Shown piece after piece: positions 21,381-29,323 of a stretch of DNA of 64,000 nt (its first letter is position 1; each line of letters starts with the position of its first letter). The stretch is from Streptomyces sp. PCS3-D2 (GTDB lineage Bacteria; Actinomycetota; Actinomycetes; Streptomycetales; Streptomycetaceae): assembly GCF_000612545.2 (NCBI RefSeq), contig NZ_CP097800.1, forward strand, positions 6,440,001 to 6,504,000. The letters run 5' to 3'. Made by a program: the position numbers and the translations under genes. Below the pieces are notes generated by a model, which was given only the letters and a program-made list of their open reading frames with translations, had not been told where the DNA came from and did not search any database.

Positions 21381-22205
21381 TCACGGGGCGATGAGGAGCT
21401 CCCCGTCCAGGACCGTGACCGCGTGGCCGGTCAGCAGGGTGCGGTCGCCCGCGAGAGTCACCCGAACAAGCCCCTGTCGGGCTCCGCCCTGGAGGCCGGT
21501 CAGCCCGGTGCGGCCCAGGCGCCGCGCCCAGAACGGGGCGAGTGCGGTGTGGGCGCTGCCCGTGACCGGGTCCTCGTCGATCCCGAAGGCCGGGAAGAAG
21601 CCCCGGGAGACGAAGTCGTACCCGCGGGAGGGGTCCTCGGCGGCGGCGGTGACGATCACACCCCGCTTGGCGAAGGCGCGCAGGGCGGCGTGGTCCGGCT
21701 CCAGCTCGCGGACGGTCTTCTCGTCGGCAAGCTCGACGAGGAGGTCGCCGACGTGCGCGGCGGTGTCGTGGACGGAGAGGACCGGTGCGCCGCCGAGCGC
21801 GTGCTCCACGGCGGGCGGCGTCGGGACCGCGGTCAGCGACGACGTCGGGAAGTCCATCGTGATCGTGCCGTCCGCGGCGGTCTCGGCGGTGAGGGCTCCG
21901 CATCGGGCGGAGAAGCGGATCAGTCCCCCGGCGAGTCCGCCGGTGGCCAGTACGTGCGCGGTGGCGAGGGTGGCGTGGCCGCACATGTCGACCTCGGCGG
22001 CCGGGGTGAACCACCGCAACGCCCAGTCGGCGTCCCCACCGGGCGGCAGCGGGTGGGCGAAGGCGGTCTCGGAGAGGTTCACCTCGGAGGCCACCTGCTG
22101 GAGCCAGGCGTCCGGGGGGAAGCCGCCCTCGTCCAGGAGCAGGACTCCGGCGGGGTTGCCGTGGAAGGGGCGGTCGGTGAAGGCGTCGACGATTCGGATG
22201 CGCAT
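21381..22205 (-). CDS. PhzF family isomerase
   Basis: 274 residues with the diaminopimelate-epimerase-like fold. The start IRIVDAFTDRPFHGNPAGV and the catalytic glutamate E46 in NLSETAF are typical of PhzF proteins. DMCGHATLATAHVL is the usual GHAT loop, and GIDEDPVTGSAHTAL is the C-terminal signature. PhzF itself isomerises a phenazine precursor; genomic homologues like this one act on unknown small molecules. No phenazine genes are present. It is divergent from the PadR gene. Confidence 0.92.
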   Translation of the reverse strand: MRIRIVDAFTDRPFHGNPAGVLLLDEGGFPPDAWLQQVASEVNLSETAFAHPLPPGGDADWALRWFTPAAEVDMCGHATLATAHVLATGGLAGGLIRFSARCGALTAETAADGTITMDFPTSSLTAVPTPPAVEHALGGAPVLSVHDTAAHVGDLLVELADEKTVRELEPDHAALRAFAKRGVIVTAAAEDPSRGYDFVSRGFFPAFGIDEDPVTGSAHTALAPFWARRLGRTGLTGLQGGARQGLVRVTLAGDRTLLTGHAVTVLDGELLIAP

Positions 22206-22320
22206 GGGCCGACGTTAGGACGGTTTCCCGATGGTCGACAAAGGCCAATCCGGGATGACTGGTCTCCCACCCGGGTTGCTCGGCGAAGCGGTTCGGCGGG
22301 GCGGTTCGGCGAGCAGTTTC

Positions 22321-22359
22321 CGATATATCGTTGACGGATCGCGATCGCTCATCGATAGT
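22321..22359 (+). promoter_or_regulatory. PadR gene promoter with short palindromes
   Basis: TTGACG (22331-22336) and GATAGT (22354-22359) are 17 bases apart. The palindrome cgatatatcg (22321-22330) touches the -35 element and gatcgcgatc (22337-22346) fills the spacer. This is consistent with autoregulation by the PadR product. Confidence 0.6.
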
Positions 22360-22413
22360 AGAGGCACCGGATAACCGGTGAAGTGGACACGACGTGGCGA
22401 GAGGAGTGCGGGC

Positions 22414-23016
22414 ATGCATGCACACGGACAGCACGAGCACGGGCGGGGGCACGGCCACTGCGGGCCGGACCGTCGGGAGGGTTTCCAGGGATTCCGTGCG
22501 GCCTTCGGCCCGTTCGGGCCGCCCTTCGGTGCGGGCCCCTTCGGTGGCCGCGGCGGTCGCGGGGGGTCGCGGGGGAGGGCTCGGCGCGGTGACGTGCGCG
22601 CCTCGATCCTGGCCCTGCTCGCCGACCGGTCCATGCACGGTTACGAGATGATCCAGGAGATCGGCGAGCGCAGCGGCGGGGTGTGGAAGCCCAGCCCGGG
22701 CTCGGTCTACCCGACCTTGAGCCTGCTGGAGGACGAGGGGCTCATCAGGAGTGAGAGCGAGGGCGGCAAGAAGCTGTTCACGCTCACCGAGGCCGGTCGC
22801 GCCGAGGCCGAGTCGGGGCCGGACGCGCCGTGGGAGGACGCGGGGAGGGGCTTCGATTTCGAGGCGATGCACGAGGTCCGGCAGGCCGGAGCGGGCGTGA
22901 TGGAGGCCTTCGGGCAGGTCTTCAGGACCGGCACGCCCGAGCAGCGGGAGAAGGCGCTCGCGGTGCTGGGTGACGCCCGCAGGAAGCTCTACCTCATCCT
23001 GGCCGACGAGCACTGA
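22414..23016 (+). CDS. PadR-family transcriptional regulator
   Basis: 200 residues. The N-terminal 55 residues are rich in His and Gly (HAHGQHEHGRGHGHCG, a possible metal-binding tail). A PadR winged helix follows: VRASILALLADRSMHGYEMI, VWKPSPGSVYPTLSLLEDEG. The C-terminal helical part (EVRQAGAGVMEAFGQVFR) resembles the short dimerisation arm of subfamily 2. The His-rich start suggests metal sensing, but this is inference. ATG 22414 has GAGGAG 7 bases upstream. It ends in a strong bidirectional hairpin. Confidence 0.9.
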   Translation: MHAHGQHEHGRGHGHCGPDRREGFQGFRAAFGPFGPPFGAGPFGGRGGRGGSRGRARRGDVRASILALLADRSMHGYEMIQEIGERSGGVWKPSPGSVYPTLSLLEDEGLIRSESEGGKKLFTLTEAGRAEAESGPDAPWEDAGRGFDFEAMHEVRQAGAGVMEAFGQVFRTGTPEQREKALAVLGDARRKLYLILADEH

Positions 23017-23020
23017 GTGC

Positions 23021-23056
23021 GCCCGCCCGCGTGCGTACGGCGGCATGCGGGCGGGC
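23021..23056. terminator. Bidirectional terminator after the PadR gene
   Basis: A 14-bp stem with one G-T pair (gcccgcccgcgtgc / gcatgcgggcgggc) and an 8-base loop lies between two convergent genes. Confidence 0.8.
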
Positions 23057-23086
23057 GGGCGGGAGCGGGGCGATGTGGGCGTGGGG

Positions 23087-23515
23087 TCAGGCGACCAGGC
23101 CGGCGAGCTTGCGCAGCGACTCGTTCAGGGCGGCGGTGGCCGAGTCCTTCAGCTTGCCCGCCATCAGAGAGACGGCGGCACCGGTGAACTCGCCGTCGAT
23201 GCGCACCGTGGTGGCTCCACCGTCCGGGGTCAGGGTGTAGCGGGTCAGGACGGCGACGCCCATCGGGCCCTTGCCGGTGATGGCGAAGAGGCGCTGGTCC
23301 TCCAGCTCGGAGACGGTCCAGAGGACTTCGGCCGGGAAGCCCATCATCTTCATGTTCTCGGCGAAGGTGGATCCGACGGCCAGTGTCTGCGGACCGCCCT
23401 GCGGGAAGTCGGTGTGGGTCATGCTCCACTGTCCGTACGCGTCCCAGTCCGTCAGCTGGGACCAGAGCTTCGCGGCGGACGCCTCGATGCGTGATTCCGC
23501 GGTGACTTCGGCCAT
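23087..23515 (-). CDS. SRPBCC-fold protein (polyketide cyclase/CoxG-like)
   Basis: 142 residues. The pattern SRIEASAAKLWSQLTDWDAY, QWSMTH and the closing helix LKDSATAALNESLRKLAGL are typical of the START/Bet v1-like SRPBCC superfamily, which binds hydrophobic ligands in a cavity. Similar proteins are called CoxG or Rv0910-like toxins in annotations, but no partner gene is here. No signal peptide. AAGGGGTGG upstream of the ATG can serve as the ribosome site. Confidence 0.85.
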   Translation of the reverse strand: MAEVTAESRIEASAAKLWSQLTDWDAYGQWSMTHTDFPQGGPQTLAVGSTFAENMKMMGFPAEVLWTVSELEDQRLFAITGKGPMGVAVLTRYTLTPDGGATTVRIDGEFTGAAVSLMAGKLKDSATAALNESLRKLAGLVA

Positions 23516-23694
23516 GCGGCCACCCCTTCTCGTCGGGTACGTGCGCGGAAGGTAACCTCGGCGACCGGAACATTCAATACTGACGAACCGTCAGATGTGT
23601 CGGATCCGCCGGAATCCGGCGGTCGTGATCTCAGCTCTGTCTCAACAGGTGTCACGGCAGTGACGCTCCTGACCCGCCCTGTCATGATGACCGG

Positions 23695-24651
23695 ATGCAA
23701 GCGTCAGGGAAGAACGCCGGACTGGGCCTCGCCCTCGTCTCGGCGTGTGCGTTCGGCGGTTCCGGAGTGGCTGCGAAGCCGCTGATAGAGGCGGGTCTGG
23801 ACCCCCTCCACATGGTGTGGCTCAGAGTGGCCGGCGCGGCGCTCGTGCTGTCCCCGCTGGCTTGGCGCCACCGCAACCTCCTCCGGCGCAGGCCCGCGCT
23901 GCTCGCGGGTTTCGGTCTGGTCGCCGTCGCGGGCGTTCAGGCCTTCTACTTCGCCTCCCTGTCCCGTATCCCGGTGGGGGTGGCCCTCCTGCTGGAGTAC
24001 CTGGGGCCGGCGCTGCTGCTCGGTTACATCCGCTTCGTCCAGCGCAGGCCCGTGACCCGCGGGGCCGCCGCCGGCGCGGCCGTGGCCGTCGTCGGCCTGG
24101 CCTGCGTGGTGGAGATCTGGGCCGGGCTGAGCCTGGATCTGCTCGGCGTGCTCTTCGGCCTCGCCGCCGCCTGCTGCCAGGCGTTCTACTTCGTCTTCGC
24201 CGACCAGGGCTCCGACGGCGAGGACGCTCCCGACCCGCTCGGAGTGATCGCCTACGGCATGCTCGTCGGCGCCCTGGTGATGACGGTGATCGCCCGACCG
24301 TGGGAGATCGACTGGCAGGTGCTGGGCGGGGAGGCGTCCGTCGGCGGGACGATGGTGCCGGCGCCTGCGTTGCTCGGCTGGGTCGTGCTCGTCGCGACCG
24401 TCTTCGCGTACGTGACCGGAGTGGTCTCGGTCCGCAGGCTCTCTCCCCAGATCGCGGGTGTGGTGGCCTTCCTGGAGGCCGTGGTGGCCACCGTGCTGGC
24501 CTGGGTCCTGCTCGGCGAGCACCTGTCGACCTGGCAGATCGTCGGTGGCGCCCTGGTGCTGGGCGGCGCCTTCATCGCGCAGTCCTCCCGGCCGGCCCCG
24601 CAGCCCGCCGCCGAACCGCACCCGGTGGACCGGGAACCCACGAGAGCCTAG
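23695..24651 (+). CDS. EamA-family (drug/metabolite) transporter, first copy
   Basis: 318 residues with ten hydrophobic spans in two EamA repeats. The repeats begin LALVSACAFGGSGVAAKPLI and GVLFGLAAACCQAFYFVFAD. Such proteins export amino acids or other small metabolites; the substrate is unknown. The start ATG 23695 looks leaderless: GTGACG (23660-23665), 17 bases, CATGAT (23683-23688), then 6 bases. Its stop codon TAG is part of the -10 element of the next promoter, which drives a leader peptide and the second EamA gene. Confidence 0.9.
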   Translation: MQASGKNAGLGLALVSACAFGGSGVAAKPLIEAGLDPLHMVWLRVAGAALVLSPLAWRHRNLLRRRPALLAGFGLVAVAGVQAFYFASLSRIPVGVALLLEYLGPALLLGYIRFVQRRPVTRGAAAGAAVAVVGLACVVEIWAGLSLDLLGVLFGLAAACCQAFYFVFADQGSDGEDAPDPLGVIAYGMLVGALVMTVIARPWEIDWQVLGGEASVGGTMVPAPALLGWVVLVATVFAYVTGVVSVRRLSPQIAGVVAFLEAVVATVLAWVLLGEHLSTWQIVGGALVLGGAFIAQSSRPAPQPAAEPHPVDREPTRA

Positions 24652-24654
24652 GCT
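24626..24654 (+). promoter_or_regulatory. Promoter of the EamA leader peptide
   Basis: TGGACC (24626-24631), 17 bases, TAGGCT (24649-24654). Transcription would start at 24661/24662, exactly at the leader ATG. The -10 hexamer includes the stop codon of the upstream gene. Confidence 0.55.
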
Positions 24655-24661
24655 GACGCCC

Positions 24662-24697
24662 ATGCATGCGACCGTGCTTCCGCCTCCCGCGTTCTAG
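24662..24697 (+). CDS. Candidate 11-residue leader peptide MHATVLPPPAF
   Basis: The reading frame ATG to TAG encodes 11 residues with three consecutive prolines before Ala-Phe-stop. It begins at the predicted transcription start, so it would be translated leaderless. Its last codons and stop form one arm and the loop of a small hairpin (24686-24701). That hairpin excludes a longer 12-bp helix (24697-24708 with 24750-24761). The arrangement looks like ribosome-mediated attenuation ahead of the EamA gene. It has no homologue known to me; existence as a translated peptide is inference. Confidence 0.55.
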   Translation: MHATVLPPPAF

Positions 24698-24761
24698 CGG
24701 GCGGCGCCTCCACGATGACGGCCCGGCCCGGGGAGCACCCGGGCGGGTCGGTGCTGCCCGC
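24686..24761 (+). promoter_or_regulatory. Mutually exclusive RNA helices between the leader peptide and EamA gene
   Basis: Helix A: cccgc/gcggg (24686-24690 with 24697-24701). Helix B: gcccggg/cccgggc (24726-24744). Long helix C: gcgggcggcgcc (24697-24708) with ggtgctgcccgc (24750-24761), fully paired with two G-T pairs, enclosing helix B. A and C share bases 24697-24701. The EamA GTG is 51 bases past helix C. Confidence 0.5.
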
Positions 24762-24811
24762 GAAGCGATGACCCGAACCACTCATCCTTCACGCACGCGC
24801 GGAGAACACAC

Positions 24812-25795
24812 GTGTCGAACCACTCGCCCGCCGCCGGGCGCAGTCTGCTGTACCTCGTCGTCGCCGGAGCCGCCTGGGGCACCGCCGGGGCGGCCGCCTC
24901 CCTCCTCTTCCTGGGCAGTGACCTCGGTCCGCTCGCCCTGTCGTTCTGGCGGTGCGCGGGCGGGCTCGTCGTCCTGCTCGGAGTGCTCGCCCTGCGCCGG
25001 GCGCGCCCCGGGCGAGGGCGGGCCCGGCCGTCCGCGGGCGAGCCCTCGGTGGGCTCACTCGTCGTGACCGGGCTGCTGTTCACCCTTTTCCAGGCCGCCT
25101 ACTTCGCCGCCGTGCGCGAGACCGGGTTGGCCGTCGGCACCGTGGTCACCCTCGGCGCCGGGCCCGTGCTCATCGCGCTCGGCGCCCGCTCCTGGATGGG
25201 TGAGCGTCTGGGCCGCGGCGGCACGGTCGCCGTCGTGGGGGCGCTCGCCGGACTCGCCGTCCTGGTCCTGGGCGGCGGCGGCGCCGAGGTACGCCCGCGG
25301 GGTGTCGGGTGGGCGCTCGTGTCGGCCGCCGGGTACGCCGCGATGACCCTGCGGGCCCGCCGGCTCGGGCGCCGCGGGGCGGCCGGGGACCCGCTGGTGA
25401 CCACCGCCTGGTCCGTCGCGGTGGGCGCGGTGTGCCTGCTCCCGCTCGCCGCCGCCGAGGGGCTGCTGCCGCACACCGCGGACCTGGGGCGGGTGCTGTG
25501 GCTACTGCTGTACGTCGCCACCGTGCCGACGGCGCTGGCGTACGCGCTCTACTTCACGGGTGCCGCCGCCGTCCGTGCCGCGACCGTGTCAGTGATCATG
25601 CTGATCGAACCGGTCAGCGCGGCGGCGATCGCCGTCCTCGTCCTCGGGGAGCGACTGACCGGCGCCGTCGTGCTGGGCACCGCACTGCTGCTGGCGGCGG
25701 TCGGCGCGTTGATCGTGGCGGAGTCCCGCCGTCCGGCGGGCGGGCCCGCCGGACCCGCCGCCGTGCGGCCGGCTCCTCAGAGCGCGGTGAGATAG
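24812..25795 (+). CDS. EamA-family transporter, second copy, behind a leader peptide
   Basis: 327 residues, ten predicted spans, with the EamA pattern [20 protein letters not shown] at the start, [20 protein letters not shown], and [20 protein letters not shown] near the end. It is a metabolite exporter of unknown substrate. GTG 24812 has GGAGAA 7 bases upstream. The 160-base leader before it carries a promoter, an 11-codon peptide and alternative hairpins, so expression is probably controlled after transcription starts. The last 19 bases overlap the end of the opposite-strand oxidase-fold gene. Confidence 0.9.
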   Translation: MSNHSPAAGRSLLYLVVAGAAWGTAGAAASLLFLGSDLGPLALSFWRCAGGLVVLLGVLALRRARPGRGRARPSAGEPSVGSLVVTGLLFTLFQAAYFAAVRETGLAVGTVVTLGAGPVLIALGARSWMGERLGRGGTVAVVGALAGLAVLVLGGGGAEVRPRGVGWALVSAAGYAAMTLRARRLGRRGAAGDPLVTTAWSVAVGAVCLLPLAAAEGLLPHTADLGRVLWLLLYVATVPTALAYALYFTGAAAVRAATVSVIMLIEPVSAAAIAVLVLGERLTGAVVLGTALLLAAVGALIVAESRRPAGGPAGPAAVRPAPQSAVR

Positions 25796-26475
25796 TCCGG
25801 GACGGCGATGCCGGGGTCCAGGTCCGGGGCGGGCACGGGCGTCCCGTAGGTCGCGCCGACCGGGACCACGCCCGCCCAGTACGGCAGGCCCAGGTCCTCG
25901 GCGTCGTCGTTCGACGATCCCGTGCGGAGCTTCGCGGACACCTCGTCCAGGTCCACCCGGATCACCGCGGTGGCGGCGAGCTCCTTGGCGTCGGCCGGGC
26001 GCACGTCGCCGGAACGGCCCGGGGCGACGGCGTCGATCATGGCGTTCAGCGCCGTTCGGCACTCCGCCTCGTCCGTCACCTGGCGGGCGGTTCCGTGGAC
26101 GACCACCGAGCGGTAGTTGAGCGAGTGGTGGAAGGCCGAGCGGGCCAGCACCAGGCCGTCGACGTGGGTGACGGTGACGCAGACGGGCAGCCCCGGGTCG
26201 GTCCGGCCGGCCGCCAGCAGCGGGCGGGAACCGGTGGAGCCGTGCAGGTAGAGCGACTCCCCGACCCGGGCGAACAGGGTCGGCAGCACCACCGGCGCGC
26301 CGTCGCGGACGTAGCCGAGGTGGCAGATGTAGGCCTCGTCGAGTATCGAGTGCACCGTCTCGCGGTCGTAGCGGGCCCGGTCGCGGGAGCGGGTGGGGAC
26401 GGTGCGGTCGGTGGGCTCGTACGCACCGGGCGTCCCGGTGCTCTCCGTCGGCTGCGCGGCAGGCGTGGCGGTCAT
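25777..26475 (-). CDS. Pyridoxamine 5'-phosphate oxidase-fold protein (NimA-like)
   Basis: 232 residues. The flavin-binding split barrel is seen in [51 protein letters not shown] and [14 protein letters not shown], the pattern of the NimA/nitroreductase-like branch of the pyridoxamine-phosphate-oxidase fold. The reaction is unknown; FMN or F420 dependence cannot be told. It is divergent from the MocR-type regulator with a 12-base palindrome between them, a standard context in which the MocR protein controls the neighbour. The 3' end overlaps the EamA gene by 19 bases. Confidence 0.88.
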   Translation of the reverse strand: MTATPAAQPTESTGTPGAYEPTDRTVPTRSRDRARYDRETVHSILDEAYICHLGYVRDGAPVVLPTLFARVGESLYLHGSTGSRPLLAAGRTDPGLPVCVTVTHVDGLVLARSAFHHSLNYRSVVVHGTARQVTDEAECRTALNAMIDAVAPGRSGDVRPADAKELAATAVIRVDLDEVSAKLRTGSSNDDAEDLGLPYWAGVVPVGATYGTPVPAPDLDPGIAVPDYLTAL

Positions 26476-26489
26476 GGCGCGGACTCCAT

Positions 26490-26501
26490 TGCACTAGTGC
26501 A
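26490..26501. promoter_or_regulatory. Palindrome between the MocR gene and the oxidase-fold gene
   Basis: tgcactagtgca is a perfect 12-base palindrome. The related half-site gtgctag recurs at 26513-26519, over the first codons of the regulator gene. CATAAT (26500-26505) would serve as the -10 of the MocR gene. Confidence 0.6.
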
Positions 26502-26512
26502 TAATGTGGTTT

Positions 26513-27847
26513 GTGCTAGGAGAATATCGGATCACCGGGCGTCGTACATCTGATATCGCCGCCAGTGTCGAGGCGGGCGTGGCTTCGGGCGAGCTGCCCC
26601 CCGGATCCCCGCTGCCGCCGATGCGGGAGCTGGCGGGGGTGCTGGGCGTCAACCCCAACACCGTGGCGGCCGCCTACCGGACACTGCGCGAACGCGGGGT
26701 CATCGAAACGGCCGGGCGGCGGGGGAGCCGGGTGCGCTCCCGCCCGTCGAGCACCCCGCGGGACGCGCTGAGGATGGTGCTCCCGGCGGGGGTGCGGGAC
26801 GTCGCGCAGGGCAACCCCGACGTGTCCCTGCTCCCCGCGCTGGACGGGGCGCTGGCGGCCGCCGCCCGCCGCCACGGGCGGACACCGACGCTGTACGGCG
26901 CGGACCCCGTCGCGCCGGACCTGGCGCGGATCGCCCGAGCCGACTTCGACGCGGACGCGGTGCCGCCCGGGCCGGTCGCGGTGACCTCGGGCGCGCTGGA
27001 CGCCATCGAACGGGTCCTGGCCGCCCACCTGAGGCCCGGGGACGCGGTGGCGGTCGAGGATCCGGGTTGGGGCGCCGTGCTGGACCTGGTTCCCGCCCTC
27101 GGGATGCGGCTGCTGCCGGTGGCCGTGGACGACGACGGGCCCCGTGTCGACGCAGCGGCCCGGGCCCTTGCGGCCGGGGCGCGGGCGCTGGTGGTGACCT
27201 CCCGGGCGCAGAACCCGACGGGCGCGGCCGTGAGCGGGGAACGGGCGGCGGAGCTGCGGGAGCTGCTCGCGCGGTATCCGGGAGTGCTGCTGATCGAGGA
27301 CGATCACGGGCACGGCATCGTCGATCTGCCGTTGCACCCGCTGGGTGGGGTGACCCGGCACTGGGCGGTGATCCGCTCCACCGCCAAGGCCTACGGCCCC
27401 GACCTGCGGCTCGCGGTGCTGACCGGGGACGAGGTGACCCTGGACCGGGTGCGGGGGCGCCAGCGGCTGGGCCCCGGGTGGGTGAGTCGGCTGCTGCAGT
27501 ACGCGGTGGTGGAGCTGTGGACCGCGCACGCCGTGGACCGGGCCGCGGTCGCGCGGGCCTACGCGGAGCGGCGGGACGCCCTGGTCGAGGCCCTGTGGGA
27601 GCGGGGGGTGCGGGCGCACGGGCGCAGCGGGCTGAACGTGTGGGTGCCGGTGGCCGACGAGACGGTGGTCGTTGCCAGGCTGCTCGCCGCGGGATGGGGG
27701 GTGGCCCCGGGGGCCGCCTTCCGCGTCGAGGCGGGGCCGGGAGTGCGCCTGACGGTGTCCGGGCTCGACGTGGCCGAAGTGCCGGCGCTGGCCGACGCGG
27801 TGGTCGCGGCGGTCCGCCCCGGCGTGCCGGGCGGGCGCAACGACTGA
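26513..27847 (+). CDS. MocR-type regulator (GntR DNA-binding domain fused to an aminotransferase-like domain)
   Basis: About 444 residues. A GntR winged helix occupies residues about 8-75 (PPGSPLPPMRELAGVLGVNP, NTVAAAYRTLRERGVIE). The rest is a fold-type I aminotransferase-like domain with VTSRAQNPTGA and the DDHGH loop. The PLP-lysine site reads RSTAKAYGPDLRL, with the lysine present. MocR proteins sense PLP or an amino-acid adduct and control vitamin B6, GABA or related genes. The divergent neighbour is a pyridoxamine-phosphate-oxidase-fold protein, so a link to B6 or flavin chemistry is plausible. GTG 26513 fits a leaderless start 7 bases after CATAAT; ATG 26504 lies within that -10. Confidence 0.9.
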   Translation: MLGEYRITGRRTSDIAASVEAGVASGELPPGSPLPPMRELAGVLGVNPNTVAAAYRTLRERGVIETAGRRGSRVRSRPSSTPRDALRMVLPAGVRDVAQGNPDVSLLPALDGALAAAARRHGRTPTLYGADPVAPDLARIARADFDADAVPPGPVAVTSGALDAIERVLAAHLRPGDAVAVEDPGWGAVLDLVPALGMRLLPVAVDDDGPRVDAAARALAAGARALVVTSRAQNPTGAAVSGERAAELRELLARYPGVLLIEDDHGHGIVDLPLHPLGGVTRHWAVIRSTAKAYGPDLRLAVLTGDEVTLDRVRGRQRLGPGWVSRLLQYAVVELWTAHAVDRAAVARAYAERRDALVEALWERGVRAHGRSGLNVWVPVADETVVVARLLAAGWGVAPGAAFRVEAGPGVRLTVSGLDVAEVPALADAVVAAVRPGVPGGRND

Positions 27848-27894
27848 GCACGGGCCCCGGGCGGCCGCGCCACGCCCGTCGGGCCGGTTCCCGT

Positions 27895-27930
27895 CGCCCC
27901 GGTGGTCCTGCCGACAGGACCACCGGGGCG
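27895..27930. terminator. Bidirectional terminator between the MocR gene and the small membrane protein gene
   Basis: A perfect 16-bp stem (cgccccggtggtcctg and its complement) with a 4-base loop, located between convergent genes. Confidence 0.9.
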
Positions 27931-27936
27931 CGTGGG

Positions 27937-28194
27937 TCAGAGCGCCTCGAGCAGACCGCCCAGGGTGAAGACGAGGCCGCACAGCGCGGTCACCGAGGCC
28001 AGGAACCGGTAGTACGTGGCGGACGCGATCCGCTGCGCCGGGCCGAGCTCGCCACGCGTGTGCAGGGCGAGCTCGGTGTTGGCGGCCGATCGGCGGGCCA
28101 GGGCGTCGGCGGCGCCGCGGATGTTCAGTGACACCCAGGCGCCCGCGAGGAGGGCGGCGGGCCCGATGAACAGCAGGACGACGGCCAGGCTCAA
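27937..28194 (-). CDS. Small two-span membrane protein
   Basis: 85 residues, unrecognised. It starts LSLAVVLLFIGPAALLAGAW, has a charged middle (RSAANTELALHTRGELGPAQ), and ends with a second span (FLASVTALCGLVFTLGGLLE). The proposed start is TTG at 28194, whose TTGA overlaps the TGA of the upstream EamA gene; GAGGAG lies about 6 bases before it. This implies translational coupling to the exporter. An upstream in-frame start would lie inside the EamA gene. Confidence 0.7.
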   Translation of the reverse strand: MSLAVVLLFIGPAALLAGAWVSLNIRGAADALARRSAANTELALHTRGELGPAQRIASATYYRFLASVTALCGLVFTLGGLLEAL

Positions 28195-29249
28195 GAGGTG
28201 TCTCCTCGGAGGTATGAAGATCGGCCGGAGAGTAGCAGGCGCGGTCGGGCCTGCATGCGGCGGGTGGGGTGGGTCTGGGTGAGGGCGGCGCCCGCCAGGA
28301 CGATCGCGGCGCCGACCGGGGTGTTCCAGTGCAGTTGCTCGCCGAGGACCAGCACACCGGCCGTGGTGGCGATGACCGGGATGAAGTAGGTGACCATCTG
28401 GGCGGTGGTCGGGCCGACCTCCGTCACCAGGCCGTACTGCATCTGCAGGGCCATGCCGGTGCCCAGGGCGCCCAGCGCGATCACCGACAGGGTCGGCCAG
28501 AGCGGGAACGAGGCCGGGGCCGCGGTGAACAGGGCACTGACCAGCGTGAGCTGGAGGGTGGAGAGCAGGAGCTGCCCGCCGGTGAGGGCCACGGGGGAGC
28601 CCGGGGCGCCGGCCAGCGTGCGGCGGACGTAGATCCAGCCGATGGGGTAGCAGAACGAGGCCAGCAGGGCGAACGCCGTGCCCCTGGCATCGACGCCGGA
28701 GAAGCCGTGCCAGGCGCCGAGTACGGTCAGCACGCCGAGGAAGCCGAGGCCCAGGCCGGCGAAGCGGCGGCGCGTCGGGCGGTCCTCGGAGAGGGCGACC
28801 AGCGACAGCGCCATGCCCCACAGCGGGGACGTGGCGTTGCAGATGCCGGCCAGGCTGGAGGGGATGCTCAGCTCCGCGTACGCGAAGAGCGAGAACGGCG
28901 CGGTGTTGAGCAGGAGCGCCGCGACGGTGAGGTGGCCCCAGGTACGCAGGCCCCGGGGCAGCGGCTCGCGGCGGACCAGCAGCACGGCCAGCAGCGCGAC
29001 CGCACCGAACAGGACCCGGCCCAGCGCCACCTGGAAGGGCGCGTACGCCTCGGTGCCCACCTTGATCAGCAGGAAGCTGAAGCCCCAGACCACCGAGAGG
29101 ATGGCGAACCGCACGCGCCAGTCGAGGAGCCCGCGCCGACGGGGGGCGGTGGTGGGGGAGGCGGCTGTGGCCGTGGCTGTGGTGGAGGCAGTGGCGGAGG
29201 CCGGTGCAGGGGGTTCAGGGGCCGGCCGAGGGGCGGCGGGTGCGCTCAT
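28191..29249 (-). CDS. EamA-family transporter, third copy
   Basis: 352 residues. A low-complexity Ala/Thr/Pro N-terminus of about 45 residues precedes ten spans. The two EamA repeats include AILSVVWGFSFLLIKVGTEA and AQMVTYFIPVIATTAGVLVL, plus the GEQLHWNTPVGAAIVLAGAA closing motif. Substrate unknown. The start was set at MSAPAAP; TTGTCC, 17 bases, CACAGT lies 7 bases upstream of it, and AAGGGGC may also serve as ribosome site. It is divergent from a LysR gene, a context typical of a LysR-controlled exporter. A small membrane protein is coupled downstream. Confidence 0.9.
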   Translation of the reverse strand: MSAPAAPRPAPEPPAPASATASTTATATAASPTTAPRRRGLLDWRVRFAILSVVWGFSFLLIKVGTEAYAPFQVALGRVLFGAVALLAVLLVRREPLPRGLRTWGHLTVAALLLNTAPFSLFAYAELSIPSSLAGICNATSPLWGMALSLVALSEDRPTRRRFAGLGLGFLGVLTVLGAWHGFSGVDARGTAFALLASFCYPIGWIYVRRTLAGAPGSPVALTGGQLLLSTLQLTLVSALFTAAPASFPLWPTLSVIALGALGTGMALQMQYGLVTEVGPTTAQMVTYFIPVIATTAGVLVLGEQLHWNTPVGAAIVLAGAALTQTHPTRRMQARPRLLLSGRSSYLRGDTS

Positions 29250-29323
29250 GCCCCTTACTGTGCTGGCATCAACTTCGTAGGACAATCGAGATTTTCTCCG
29301 AGTGACGACGTAGCATCGCTTAC
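29250..29323. promoter_or_regulatory. Divergent promoter region of the EamA and LysR genes
   Basis: On the minus strand TTGTCC, 17 bases, CACAGT precede the EamA ATG by 7 bases. On the plus strand TAGCAT (29311-29316) lies 7 bases before the LysR ATG, giving a leaderless start. The imperfect dyad tcgagattttctccga between them could be the LysR site. Confidence 0.5.
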
